Assembly (NCBI RefSeq): GCF_900476375.1 | Contig: NZ_UPPP01000134.1 | Location: forward strand, 91,142 to 155,141 | DNA: 64,000 bases | From: Allolucifera butyrica | GTDB taxonomy: Bacteria > Bacillota > Negativicutes > Sporomusales > UPPP01 | Reading direction: 5' to 3' | Shown: one piece after another, positions 54,301 to 62,872 of the stretch | Numbering within the stretch: position 1 is the first letter of the stretch | Layout of the letters: the number at the start of each line of letters is the position of its first letter | Notes under the pieces: model-generated | What the model was told of the DNA's origin: nothing | The model's database searches: none | Seen by the model: the letters and a program-made list of their open reading frames with translations, nothing else | Program-made: the position numbers and the translations under genes

Positions 54301-57300
54301 TCTACAGCCGGGGCAATTTGACCATTGCCGGCAGCGGCAGTCAGGCTGCCAACGGTCAGCCGGACCTGACGGACAGTGTTCTCAACCAGTCGGCCACCTT
54401 GCAGGCCGACGGCGATATAAATATATACTCGAAACAGATAACCAATCAGCGACAGCAGTTTGCCCTGCAGCAGCAAATCACTTCGCAGAATTTTACGGTA
54501 CCCATCACGCCCTGGTCCGGTTACTACAAAGCAAGCCGGACTTATACCGAAACGACGGAGCAGACCGTAGCCGCAGCGGACAGTGGGGCGGCGCAGATTT
54601 TGGCCGGAAAGAACATGGTCCTAAAGGGCACAATCACCAATGATGCCAGCACCATTACCGCCGGCGGCTCCATTGATTTTGACGTAAATGCTCTCCGGAA
54701 TGTCAGTTATGGAAATACCAAAACGGTTACCGACTCCGGAACCGATTACCAGACCTATAGTGAGGAATATTGTTCACGTCGTATTTTGGGGCATTGTATT
54801 GCCCATGACTGGCGGGACGTAACCAGAACCAAATCTTACTATAACCAGACCTCACAGGCCATTCCCGGCTGGGATGCGGTATTCAGCGCCAACCAAAGCA
54901 TTACCGGCAAGGCGGTCACCATCGACAACATTTCGGTTCAGCCGCCGAATGCGCCTGTCGGCAGTACGGCGGCGACGTTAAACGCCGGCCAGGTCGGAAC
55001 CAGTACTAGCGTCGATCCGGTGAACCGCGCCGGCGATCCGTCCCTGGAAGTGCCCCATAACGGCTTGTATACAGTCAGCTCCGATCCGGCCAGCCATTAT
55101 TTAATCGAAACTAATTCTCAATTCACTAACCAGGCTACTTTTATGTCCAGCGATTACATGCTGCAGCGGCTGATGCTCGACCCGGCGACTGCGCAAAAGC
55201 GGCTTGGCGACGGCTTCTATGAGGAAAAACTGGTGCGGGATCAAATCACCCAGTTGACCGGGCGGATGTATCTGGGCGGCTATTCTTCCATGGACACGGA
55301 ATATAAGGCGCTGATGGAGAACGGCGTAAACTATGCGCAACAATTTAATCTTCAGGTCGGCGTTGCCCTGACATCCCAGCAAATGTCCCAGCTTACCACC
55401 GATATGGTTTGGCTGGTGGAAAAGGAAGTACAGGGACAAAAAGTGCTGGTTCCCGTTGTCTACTTAGCCCATACCCAGAGCGGCGATCTAAAAGCCGACG
55501 GTTCCCTCATCGCAGCCAAGGACATCCAAATTGTAGCCAGCGGCGATTTGACCAATATGGGGATGATCAAGGCGGATAACAGTCTGCAGGTCAGCGCCGC
55601 GAATGTTGTCAACCGTGGCGGCACGATCGACGGCGGCAATCTGGCCCAAATCACAGCCGGGCAGGATATTGCCAACCAAAGCGGGACCATTACCGGAACC
55701 CAGGTCGCTTTGACCGCCGGGAGGGATATTACTAACGAAACGGTTGTTTCCGGCGTGAACTTCGGCAATTTGTCTACTACCTTGGTGAATCAGCAGGCGA
55801 ATATCTCGGCCCAGGGCAGTCTCACTGTCCAGGCGGGACGTGATATTAAGGTTACCGGCGCGAATCTGACGGCCGGGCAGGACCTTGTACTAAATGCCGG
55901 GCAGAACTTGCAAGTAGGCAGTCAGGCGGCCAACGAACGGATTGCGACCGGATACTATACCTATGATACGACCAAGAATATCACCAGTAGCCTCCAGGCC
56001 GGCGGCAGCGCGACGCTGGTCGCCCAAAAGGACGCCACCTTAAGCGGCGCCCAGGTCAAGGCCGGTACGGATCTGACCCTGGCCGCCGGCGGCAATATCA
56101 ATCTTGCGGCCGTGAAAGACCATACCCTGCAGGACGTGCAGACCGGCAACGCAGCACACGGCGACTACTTCCACCAGCGCAACGATGACGAGACCGTCAT
56201 CGGCAGCACTCTGCAAGGCGGCGGCAACGTCACCGTGGCGGCGGTCAATCTGGGCAAACCCGGTGTGGACAATGCCAACCGGGGCAACGTGACCATGGTC
56301 GGCAGCAATCTTACCAGCCAGAACGGTACGGTAAACGTAGCGGCGGATCAGGCCATCACCGTCCAGGATGTCAGTGAAAAGCACGAATCCTTAACCGAAA
56401 CGCGGAAAGTCGACGAGGGATTCCTCTCCACCAAAACGACGGAAACCCGCAACTATGCCCTGGATAACCAGGTCAAGGGCAGTACCATCTCGGGAGACAA
56501 GGTAAATATAGAATCCGGCAAGGATCTGACCGTTAAGGGCAGCAATATAGTTGGCACCGGCGACGTGAATTTGACGGCCCAAAACAACGTCAACATCACC
56601 ACCGCCCAGGAAACGGGACAAACGGAGAGCTATAGCTACACCAAAACCTCCGGTATCTTTGGCGGCGGTTTCGGCTTTACCATCGGCAGCCGGAGCCAAA
56701 AGCTGGATACCACCGGCCAGACCGTAACTCAAATCGGCAGTACCGTGGGTTCGACCAACGGCCAGGTTAATATTACCTCCGGTCAGGACACCCATATTAC
56801 CGGCTCCGATATTATCGGGGCGCAGGGAATTCACCTGACCGGACAAAACGTCACCATTGACGCGGCGCAGAATACTTCCCAAATCCAGCAGACTTACGAA
56901 TTCAAGCAAAGCGGCCTGTCCGTTTCCGTGGGCAACTCGACGATTGACGCTCTCACCAGCGGGGCGAGCGATGTGAGCCGGAGCCGGGACGTACAGGACA
57001 GCCGTCTCAAAGCACTGTATGAATATAAGGCGGTGGAAGACGCCAAACCGGGCCTGCAAGCCATTCAGCAAAACGGCGTCAAAGCCGTTACGGGAGGACT
57101 GAGTGTAACCGTCAGCCTCGGCAGCAGCAGCACGAAATCGGTAACAGCCAGCCAGGCGGCGACCGCCCAGGGCAGCACCCTGACCTCGGATAAGGACATT
57201 ACTATTACCGCGACCGGCAGCGGTGCGAAGGATGTGTCCGGTAAAGCCACCGACGGCAATCTCAATGTAATAGGTTCTACCCTGACCGGTGAGAATATTA

Positions 57301-60089
57301 CTCTGAACGCCGCCAAGGACGTTAACCTGCAGTCGGCGGACAATGTCAGTCAGAACAATACCACCGAAAACAGCAGTTCCTCAGGCATCGGCGTAAAACT
57401 CAGTCCCAGCGGTCCGGGTTTCTTCGTCCAAGGCAGCAAAGCCAGCGATAACGCGAAGGAAAATGGCACGACCCATACCGGAACCCAGGTCACGGCCAGC
57501 AATACCCTGACCATCAACTCCGGCAACGACACCAACATAACCGGGTCGCAGGCGAAGGGCGATACCGTTAAAGTGAACGTAGGCGGCAACCTCAACCTTG
57601 CCAGCCAGCAGGATACCGATACCTATACGGAACGCAGCAATTCGGCGGGCGGCACCCTCGGCATCGGTATGCCAAGCACCATTTCGGCAAGTAAAGGCAA
57701 AACCGACTCGAATTACCAGAGTGTCACCCAACAAAGCGGTATCTATGCAGGAAAAGGCGGCTTCGATATCCAAGTAGGAAAGAATACCGACCTGAAAGGC
57801 GCGGTGATCTCTAGCGAAGCTACACCGGATAAGAATAAGCTGAGTACGGATACGCTGACCTATTCGGATATTAACAATAAGGCGGATTACAGCGCGAGCA
57901 GTACGGGAATCAATGTTGATACGACGACGACTATCAAAGATGGTAAGGACGCAAATGGCAAACAGACTTTTGTGAGCGAAAAGAGCCTATCTGCTTCACC
58001 GGATATCAGCACACCTGTTACCGGTAGTGCGAGCAGTACTACGAAATCCGGTATTTCCCAAGGTACAATTGAAGTACGGTCAGGGAATACGGATTTAAGT
58101 AATCTAAATCGTAATACTACGGATTCCTTGAACGCATTGGGTAAGATTTTTGACAAGAAAACCGTTCAGGAGAAACAGGAATTAACCAAAGTATTTGGGC
58201 AGGAAGCCTATAAGGCAATTGGGGATTTGGCTCTGGCGCAATACAAAAAAGCACTGGAGGATGCGGATAAGGCTAAAAAAGCCGGCAATACAAAAGCATA
58301 TGATGAAGCGATGGCAAGGGCGGATTCATGGCATGACGGCGGAGCCAATAAAATCCTGCTGCATGCAGTAGCTGGGGGAATCATGTCCAGCCTTGGCGGC
58401 GGCAGCTTTGCTTCCGGAGCGACCAGTGCAGGCTTAAATGAAGCGGTACAGAATGAATTAGCCAAGATCAAAGACCCGGGTCTTCATCAACTAGCCAGTG
58501 CTGCCATTGGGGCTGCTGCGTCGAAGCTGGCAGGGGGGAATGCTCAAACAGGCGCTAGTGTGGCGGCAAGTGCTACAAAGAATAACTGGTTAGATCATTA
58601 TCAACAACAAGATATGGCTAAAGCATTAGCGGCGGCAGGGAATGATAAGGAAAAAAGAAGAGAGATTTATGCATTTTATGCAGCCCTAAGCCAGTATAAT
58701 GAAGATCACTATTTTACAAGGGATGAAGCAATTGAACAGCCGCTTTTAGATCAGTTACATTATGATACAGCAGACACCAAAGGCGGATTAAATCTTACCT
58801 TGAATGAAATAACCGGTTATTATCAAGGGTATGATTTTGCAAATTATTATCGGGATCGTTTGGAAAACAGTAATGGAGTATATATCCCATCATTCTTGGA
58901 TCATTATGATTATAGTCAAGGCCGCCGTAGTGATACACAAGATAATTTTAATCCAAGCTCAGGGATAAAAAATCAAACTCCTACAGAGAGAACAACTAGT
59001 GTACTTAATCAAGGAGGAACATGGGATTCAAGCGGACAGTTATTGGATTCGAATGGAAATCCGGTTGCTAATTCGCTTAATAGAGGAGATTATGCATATA
59101 GTCAAGAAGGGGCAGCAATTGTCGGACATTATCCGGATGGAACTGCTACAGTGCGTATAGACGGTAAAGATTATCCCGTTTATAATGTACCTAAAGCTTC
59201 GGATAATAGCGGAAACGCAACTACAACGCAACCTGCAACGGGACAGAATATTTTTGGCATATCTGATTATAATCAGGGTAGAATATTTGCTCTGAACCCT
59301 TTATCAGCATTTTCAACTAGACAAGATATAAATAACCATAGTGAGGATTTTATACAAGGATTCAACTACCAAAATAATTTAATGTATACATTTGCACCAC
59401 CCAAATATATTTCGTCAATAGCGAACGGTACAATGCAAGGTTTAATGGATGGTTACAGTGGTCCTCCTATGGGACCGTCGCTTGCACCTGCTGGATCCAG
59501 TTCATCCTATACTTTTACATCGGTACCGCTAGTAGGAACGTATCAAAATCCAAATATAATGTATGCCCAATCGGGAGATAACAATCAGACATCGCAGCAG
59601 AACACGAATAGTAGTACTACTCAAGGGTCGGGTGCTACCAATTTAGAAACCAATCCATTCAATAATTCTGGCACATTGAAACCAAATATAAAATATCAGT
59701 CGGGAGAATACGGTTATTCATACCAAACCGATGAAATGGGAAGAATAAGTAAGTTTGAAACTGATAATTTACAGTTAACAGACAGAACAGAGCGCCTAGA
59801 TCATAATCCCAATACACCGGGAAAACTTGATGGTGACCACGCAGGACACCTGGCGGGGGATAGATTCGGTGGATCGCCAGAATTGGATAATTTGGTCTCG
59901 CAATCTTCAAATGTTAATTTAAGTGAATATAAGAAGATCGAAAACCAATGGGCTAAAGCTATTGAGGAAGGAAAACAGGTAAAAGTCAATGTTGAAGTAA
60001 ATTATGAAGGAAGCAGTTTGCGGCCATCAAAATTTAATGTACAATATGAAATTGATGGGAAGTTTTATGAGAAAAGTATCTTGAATTAG
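51318..60089 (+). CDS. cdiA: Giant CdiA/FhaB-like exoprotein with C-terminal nuclease toxin
   Basis: A 2923-residue two-partner effector. Signal peptide is about 1-30 and the TPS secretion domain 35-300 (YLQFDVDPGGLILNN; NRNGI in place of NPNGI). Filamentous haemagglutinin repeats include a 287-codon tandem duplication (52281 and 53142). A module at about 1255-1385 (SSDYMLQRLMLDPA, KRLGDGFYEEKLVRDQI) is conserved in CdiA/FhaB proteins, and more repeats run to about 2130. The pretoxin region is about 2357-2425, ending at KNNWLDH (N2422), which takes the VENN-like junction position. The last 137 residues (2787-2923) resemble Endonuclease_NS_2 of YeeF/YobL toxins, with D2840, H2841 and H2844 in DGDHAGHLAGDRFGG. 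GTG 51318 follows GAGGAGGAAG. The base composition becomes A/T-rich after the junction. An immunity gene follows. Confidence 0.9.
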   Translation: MKYKYGKWSKKFISWVLLILFITQPALAAAQVVADPNAPGQNKPKIDTTANGLPVVLIASPSSAGVSHNRYLQFDVDPGGLILNNSAGVTKTQLAGYVNGNSYIVGNGARIILNEVTGANTSQLRGYLEVAGPRAEVIIANRNGIIGNGFGFINTSRAILTTGTPVFGGSGSLDAFRVTGGQIAIQGAGMDASTTDRADIISRAVAVNAGVWGHELNVVTGANQVSHTDLSTQKIAGSGETPKVSLDVAALGGMYADKIKLVGTEAGVGVNSAGTLSAHSGDLTLNQEGKIVLSGSNSAAGNIQITANDSVTQQGVTYAAGNTNVTALDINNSGVLAAQNNTAIAAQSVASTGTLGAGIQGDGTVGGSGDLSIAATDAVHANGKNLAAGTLTASGSTVDLSGATTYAGGSAIFTATTGDLNNTGGYLQSGGALAVNAAGTVTNDRDGNGNAGQIIAGKVTIAAGNLSNKGGSIRQTGSDMTGLTAVNILDNTGGVIASNGSSFLLQAGSVTNNQGQIQHAGTGALTLQTSGLQNVTGLISSNGQANIQAQTMDNSGGGIGAGQDLNITLSGDLTNGAGGQMQAGHNLNLSATGSNSRLNNQGILYAQGNTNLNTAGTLTNSGVLAAAQNTAITAHTLSSSATGTLGAGINGDGTVGNSGNLTVTATDAVAANGKNLAGGNLAVTGTAADLSGATTYAKGTATVTATGGDVNHTGGNMQVIGALTVNAAGTVTNDRDASGNAGRITAGQLTIAANQISNKGGVLKQTGTDATGLTAAGVIDNTGGYLGTNGSSLTLQSGTVTNTQGQIIHTGTGPLEIQINADLNNNGGSIESNGVIHIPQVRNMDNTGGTVSAGKDLVINPDNDFTNGAGGLLHANGNFTLATAGAVTNAGGITAGQTANLTGSQVTNDIHASAAAGNALNVSTAGNVVNNGSMQGNTISLTGQTVTNNGSVIGGAITVQAGQIVNQGTNATIAATGDINLYGRSAVTNQSSATIYSRGNLTIAGSGSQAANGQPDLTDSVLNQSATLQADGDINIYSKQITNQRQQFALQQQITSQNFTVPITPWSGYYKASRTYTETTEQTVAAADSGAAQILAGKNMVLKGTITNDASTITAGGSIDFDVNALRNVSYGNTKTVTDSGTDYQTYSEEYCSRRILGHCIAHDWRDVTRTKSYYNQTSQAIPGWDAVFSANQSITGKAVTIDNISVQPPNAPVGSTAATLNAGQVGTSTSVDPVNRAGDPSLEVPHNGLYTVSSDPASHYLIETNSQFTNQATFMSSDYMLQRLMLDPATAQKRLGDGFYEEKLVRDQITQLTGRMYLGGYSSMDTEYKALMENGVNYAQQFNLQVGVALTSQQMSQLTTDMVWLVEKEVQGQKVLVPVVYLAHTQSGDLKADGSLIAAKDIQIVASGDLTNMGMIKADNSLQVSAANVVNRGGTIDGGNLAQITAGQDIANQSGTITGTQVALTAGRDITNETVVSGVNFGNLSTTLVNQQANISAQGSLTVQAGRDIKVTGANLTAGQDLVLNAGQNLQVGSQAANERIATGYYTYDTTKNITSSLQAGGSATLVAQKDATLSGAQVKAGTDLTLAAGGNINLAAVKDHTLQDVQTGNAAHGDYFHQRNDDETVIGSTLQGGGNVTVAAVNLGKPGVDNANRGNVTMVGSNLTSQNGTVNVAADQAITVQDVSEKHESLTETRKVDEGFLSTKTTETRNYALDNQVKGSTISGDKVNIESGKDLTVKGSNIVGTGDVNLTAQNNVNITTAQETGQTESYSYTKTSGIFGGGFGFTIGSRSQKLDTTGQTVTQIGSTVGSTNGQVNITSGQDTHITGSDIIGAQGIHLTGQNVTIDAAQNTSQIQQTYEFKQSGLSVSVGNSTIDALTSGASDVSRSRDVQDSRLKALYEYKAVEDAKPGLQAIQQNGVKAVTGGLSVTVSLGSSSTKSVTASQAATAQGSTLTSDKDITITATGSGAKDVSGKATDGNLNVIGSTLTGENITLNAAKDVNLQSADNVSQNNTTENSSSSGIGVKLSPSGPGFFVQGSKASDNAKENGTTHTGTQVTASNTLTINSGNDTNITGSQAKGDTVKVNVGGNLNLASQQDTDTYTERSNSAGGTLGIGMPSTISASKGKTDSNYQSVTQQSGIYAGKGGFDIQVGKNTDLKGAVISSEATPDKNKLSTDTLTYSDINNKADYSASSTGINVDTTTTIKDGKDANGKQTFVSEKSLSASPDISTPVTGSASSTTKSGISQGTIEVRSGNTDLSNLNRNTTDSLNALGKIFDKKTVQEKQELTKVFGQEAYKAIGDLALAQYKKALEDADKAKKAGNTKAYDEAMARADSWHDGGANKILLHAVAGGIMSSLGGGSFASGATSAGLNEAVQNELAKIKDPGLHQLASAAIGAAASKLAGGNAQTGASVAASATKNNWLDHYQQQDMAKALAAAGNDKEKRREIYAFYAALSQYNEDHYFTRDEAIEQPLLDQLHYDTADTKGGLNLTLNEITGYYQGYDFANYYRDRLENSNGVYIPSFLDHYDYSQGRRSDTQDNFNPSSGIKNQTPTERTTSVLNQGGTWDSSGQLLDSNGNPVANSLNRGDYAYSQEGAAIVGHYPDGTATVRIDGKDYPVYNVPKASDNSGNATTTQPATGQNIFGISDYNQGRIFALNPLSAFSTRQDINNHSEDFIQGFNYQNNLMYTFAPPKYISSIANGTMQGLMDGYSGPPMGPSLAPAGSSSSYTFTSVPLVGTYQNPNIMYAQSGDNNQTSQQNTNSSTTQGSGATNLETNPFNNSGTLKPNIKYQSGEYGYSYQTDEMGRISKFETDNLQLTDRTERLDHNPNTPGKLDGDHAGHLAGDRFGGSPELDNLVSQSSNVNLSEYKKIENQWAKAIEEGKQVKVNVEVNYEGSSLRPSKFNVQYEIDGKFYEKSILN
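52281..54002 (+). repeat. Internal 861-bp tandem duplication in cdiA
   Basis: The segment beginning near 52281 (NTNVTALDINNSGVLAAQ) recurs near 53142 (NTNLNTAGTLTNSGVLAAAQ). The shared order is GTLGAGIxGDGTVG, DLSGATTYAxG, VNAAGTVTNDRD and NGSSxxLQxGxVTN. The period is 287 codons and the copies have diverged. The end point of the second copy is approximate. Confidence 0.75.
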
Positions 60090-60104
60090 GAGGAAATTAT
60101 ATAA

Positions 60105-60560
60105 ATGAACAAATCTTTTGAAGACTGTTTTAGTGAATTACAAGCTGATATGGTGTCAATATGTCTTGAATATGTAAAAAACAGAGCAGATAAAATTTTT
60201 ATTTATTGTTCGTTTGAGAGTGACATTATATCAAGTGATTACTACTACAAAATCAATGGAAGAATAGTAGAACGACACAAATTGAATGACGCTGTGCTTA
60301 GTTCAGAAAAGTATGATGTATCCATTGAAAGGCAACGGGGCGTTATAAAAATCCTGAACGGCAATATTGGAAAAATTATAGAAATATGCAAAGAATACGG
60401 TAGGGAAATGCCTACGGAAATGAAATTAGTTTATGATGTGCAAAAAAATAGTTTGAAAGCAACTTACAAATATGAATTGCAATATGCTAATGATCCGGTA
60501 AAAACCGCTGATGACATTGCTATGGAGTGGTTCCAGCAAATTCAAGCAGAAAACAGTTAA
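60105..60560 (+). CDS. Probable immunity protein (YezG/DUF600-like) for the CdiA nuclease
   Basis: Small soluble protein of 151 residues directly after the toxin, ATG 60105 after AGGAGG and 15 bases past the cdiA stop. KIFIYCSFE, the YYYKINGR turn and GREMPTEMKLVYDV followed by YKYEL match the layout of YezG-type proteins (compare the 61445 product). That family neutralises YeeF-type nucleases. Assignment is by position plus weak pattern likeness. It should bind the nuclease domain and block its active site. A strong terminator follows. Confidence 0.72.
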   Translation: MNKSFEDCFSELQADMVSICLEYVKNRADKIFIYCSFESDIISSDYYYKINGRIVERHKLNDAVLSSEKYDVSIERQRGVIKILNGNIGKIIEICKEYGREMPTEMKLVYDVQKNSLKATYKYELQYANDPVKTADDIAMEWFQQIQAENS

Positions 60561-60593
60561 CAAATTAACTTTGTTAAAAGTGTAAAACAAAAT

Positions 60594-60650
60594 CGAAACA
60601 AATGGCAGGGCAACGAATGAACTAAGTTCGACGTCCTGCCATTTGTTTTA
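60594..60650 (+). terminator. Terminator of the cdi operon
   Basis: AAACAAATGGCAGG pairs perfectly with CCTGCCATTTGTTT, with an inner CGAA/TTCG pair; TTTTAT follows. Confidence 0.85.
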
Positions 60651-60679
60651 TAGCCGTCCTAACAGGAGTGAGTATGGGG

Positions 60680-60749
60680 TCAGGCTTGAATTATTAAAAT
60701 AATTGACTTATAAAAACGATTTAAGTCAATCTCAATAACTCAAGCCTGA
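60680..60749. repeat. REP-like nested palindrome (TCAGGCTTGA)
   Basis: TCAGGCTTGAATTATT pairs with AATAACTCAAGCCTGA, and inside it ATTGACTTA pairs with TAAGTCAAT. GGGGTCAGGCTTGA-type arms are common in repeats tied to REP-associated transposases. It separates the active cdi operon from the displaced toxin pieces. Confidence 0.6.
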
Positions 60750-60777
60750 ACTCCGTATGACGCTGGCAAGACGTTAG

Positions 60778-61430
60778 GTGACGGTATTTTCGCTTATAGG
60801 CGGTACTTTGGGAACCATAGGCGGAGCAGGGGCAACGATTGTTACATCACCCTCTGGACTGGGTGCCGTTGGATTTGGTGCTGTAACGGCTTATAGCGGA
60901 GGCGTCGCAACGAACAGTGCCTATAATTTCTCGAATGATTTTAGTAGGATTTTCTCGAGTAGCGGTGCGAATACTGAGGGGTCGGGTAATGCTGTTCAAA
61001 AAGTTGAGAGCGGGGAGCAGTTTACCAAGGTAGATGGAAGAAAGGCTCTAAAACCAAACGTGGAGTATACAACTGAGGAAGGATATCGTCTGTTGAAGCT
61101 AACTTAGAACAAGGTACAGCAAAACGGAATCCGTACGCACAAAGAACAGTTGGTGGAGACGATAGGTTACCTACTGACGATGGCGGACATTTAATTGCAA
61201 GTATTTTTAAAGGTTCTGGAGAAATTGATAATTTGGTACCAATGGATTCTACACTAAATCGAAGCGAATATAAAACTTTGGAAAATACTTGGAAGAATGC
61301 CTTAGCGGAGGGAAAAACAGTAAATGTAAAAATTAGTCCAATATATGAAGAAAATTCAGCAAGGCCATCCGAATTTAAAATTGATTATACAATTGATGGT
61401 AAGAGATATTCCAGACGATTAACAAATTAA
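60778..61430 (+). pseudogene. Displaced CdiA-CT toxin fragment with frameshift
   Basis: The first frame (60778-61107) encodes a Gly-rich hydrophobic linker and LKPNVEYTTEEGYR, then stops. A second frame continues from about 61092 with SVEANLEQGTAKRNPYAQRT, DGGHLIASIFKGSGEIDNLV and a YeeF/Endonuclease_NS_2-like end (RPSEFKIDYTIDGKRYSRR), stopping at 61430. Against the intact domain in cdiA, about ten codons are missing between GYR and SVEAN, which shifts the frame. It has no TPS domain of its own, so it is an orphan C-terminal module, now broken. Its immunity gene is intact. Confidence 0.75.
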
Positions 61431-61444
61431 TGGAGGGAAAGATA

Positions 61445-61867
61445 TTGGAAACTAAAGGTATGGAACAGCTATACCCGACGATAGCAAGTGCTTTAGTCGA
61501 TATTATCCCAGAAGATTGGGATAAAGTATTGTTATATGCTGAATTTGGAGATGGATATAGACAAGTACTTTTCTATTATTATCCTAAGGGAAGCAATAAT
61601 CCAATATATAGTCTCGATATTACAGATAAATTTAATATTAATCAAAAACAATATGATGAGCGGGAAACCAGATTATATAATTGTTTTAGCAAATTAAGGG
61701 AAGAGTTTAAAAGACAGGGACAAGAGCCTTGGACAAATCTAACTTTTATTTTAGATAGTACAGGTAAAATGAAAATTGATTATAATTATGACAAAGTCTC
61801 TCAAGTATGTCCCGTTGAAAAACAAGGAAAATGGGAAGCTAAGTATTTAGGATGTAAGAATTACTAA
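61445..61867 (+). CDS. yezG: YezG-family immunity protein (DUF600)
   Basis: Immunity protein of about 140 residues for an Endonuclease_NS_2 toxin, recognised by MEQLYPTIASALVDIIPEDW, KVLLYAEFGDG, LFYYYPKG and the C-terminal GKMKIDYNYDKVS. I prefer TTG 61445, eight bases after GGAGGG; ATG 61430 overlaps the toxin-fragment stop but lacks a ribosome site. It retains a full frame although its toxin is broken. Kept immunity can still protect against siblings that carry the toxin. Confidence 0.8.
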   Translation: METKGMEQLYPTIASALVDIIPEDWDKVLLYAEFGDGYRQVLFYYYPKGSNNPIYSLDITDKFNINQKQYDERETRLYNCFSKLREEFKRQGQEPWTNLTFILDSTGKMKIDYNYDKVSQVCPVEKQGKWEAKYLGCKNY

Positions 61868-61931
61868 CTAAACGGCTTATACAAAAATAGAGGTAGCGGA
61901 CAATCTCCGTTCACCTCTGTTTTCATTTTAA

Positions 61932-62219
61932 GGGCAGGGATATGAGAAATGGGACTATCAAGGCTATGAAATATTAGGAACCGAAATCTCAGTAAGAAGC
62001 GCAGATGGAACTTTAAGACGGTACGATATTGTAACAAGAGCACCTGATGGTACAATAGTAGGTATAGAAGTAAAAAGCGGAACCGCAACCCGTACAGCAC
62101 AGCAAAGCGCGATAGATAATGAACTTATAAACAGCGGTGGATTACCTACAACCGGAAACAAAGCAAAAGATATTGGTGTTCAAAAGATTGACACTGTAAA
62201 AGTTATAAAAGTAGAATAA
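61932..62219 (+). pseudogene. Orphan CdiA-CT fragment, PD-(D/E)XK-like nuclease
   Basis: The frame from 61932 to the stop at 62217-62219 has no convincing start codon. It reads GQGYEKWDYQGYEILGTEIS, then RRYDIVTRAPDGTIVGIEVKSG and TRTAQQSAIDNELINSGG. YDIV...IEVKSG fits the D...ExK pattern of PD-(D/E)XK nucleases, and such tails are common at the ends of CdiA and Rhs toxins. It is likely a toxin module left by recombination with a lost upstream part. The next gene may be its immunity partner. Confidence 0.65.
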
Positions 62220-62240
62220 GTCAGGAGTTGATTAAGGGTA

Positions 62241-62855
62241 ATGCCAACAATTGAAGAAACTGCAGATAAGTTAGTATCTGAAGGTCTCAGCGCTATTCTC
62301 GAACCCCACGGTTTTGTTCTTAGAAAAAAAAGAGGATTCAAACGGAAGATTGAAAAGTGTGAACAAGAACTAAATGTTCAACTTAGACAGATTCGTGGTC
62401 AGGATGCAGGATACGTTCAAGTATGCCCGGGATTTCGGTATGAGGCATTAGAGGTTCTAGTTGCAGATTTAAGCGGAGAAAAGCTTAGGAAAGGTTGGCC
62501 TAGTGCAGCGGCTAATATTGGCAATTTAAAGCCCCAAAGGGAATTTCTCGAATGGCCATTGACAAACACAACGGATATTTTCGCACTAAGCAATTTAATT
62601 TGTAGTTGCATTAGGGAATATGCATTTCCATTCTGGGATGAATTCTCAACGATCAATGGACTCGTCAAGGGCTACGAAAGTGAAGACTCCCGTTTGACTC
62701 TGGCGGGAAATAGTTATAGGTGGCGAATGTCCGCAGCCTATTGTCTACAGGGAAATCATGGTGCTGCAGTAAATGTACTTGAAAGATGGGAAAAAGGTAG
62801 GCCGTCTCAGGCGATAATAGAACAAGCAATAAGGAAAATCTCAAACTTGACTTAA
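62241..62855 (+). CDS. Probable immunity protein (DUF4304-like)
   Basis: Soluble 204-residue protein, ATG 62241 close behind AAGGG. The N-terminal half (ILEPHGFVLRKKRGFKRKIE, ELNVQLRQIRGQDAGYVQVC) resembles DUF4304-type proteins, many of which lie beside toxins. It begins 21 bases after the PD-(D/E)XK fragment, so I infer it is the matching immunity protein. No membrane segment. The family likeness is moderate. Confidence 0.62.
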   Translation: MPTIEETADKLVSEGLSAILEPHGFVLRKKRGFKRKIEKCEQELNVQLRQIRGQDAGYVQVCPGFRYEALEVLVADLSGEKLRKGWPSAAANIGNLKPQREFLEWPLTNTTDIFALSNLICSCIREYAFPFWDEFSTINGLVKGYESEDSRLTLAGNSYRWRMSAAYCLQGNHGAAVNVLERWEKGRPSQAIIEQAIRKISNLT

Positions 62856-62872
62856 CACGAAGGAGGGAGCTA

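Noticed and set aside
52281..57700. CRISPR-like repetition
   Set aside because: The repeats are long, diverged and in frame with the haemagglutinin protein; no short identical repeats with unique spacers exist in the window.
51654..58471. Many minus-strand open frames of 80-236 codons within cdiA
   Set aside because: All are shadows of a repetitive GC-rich coding sequence and have no start signals.
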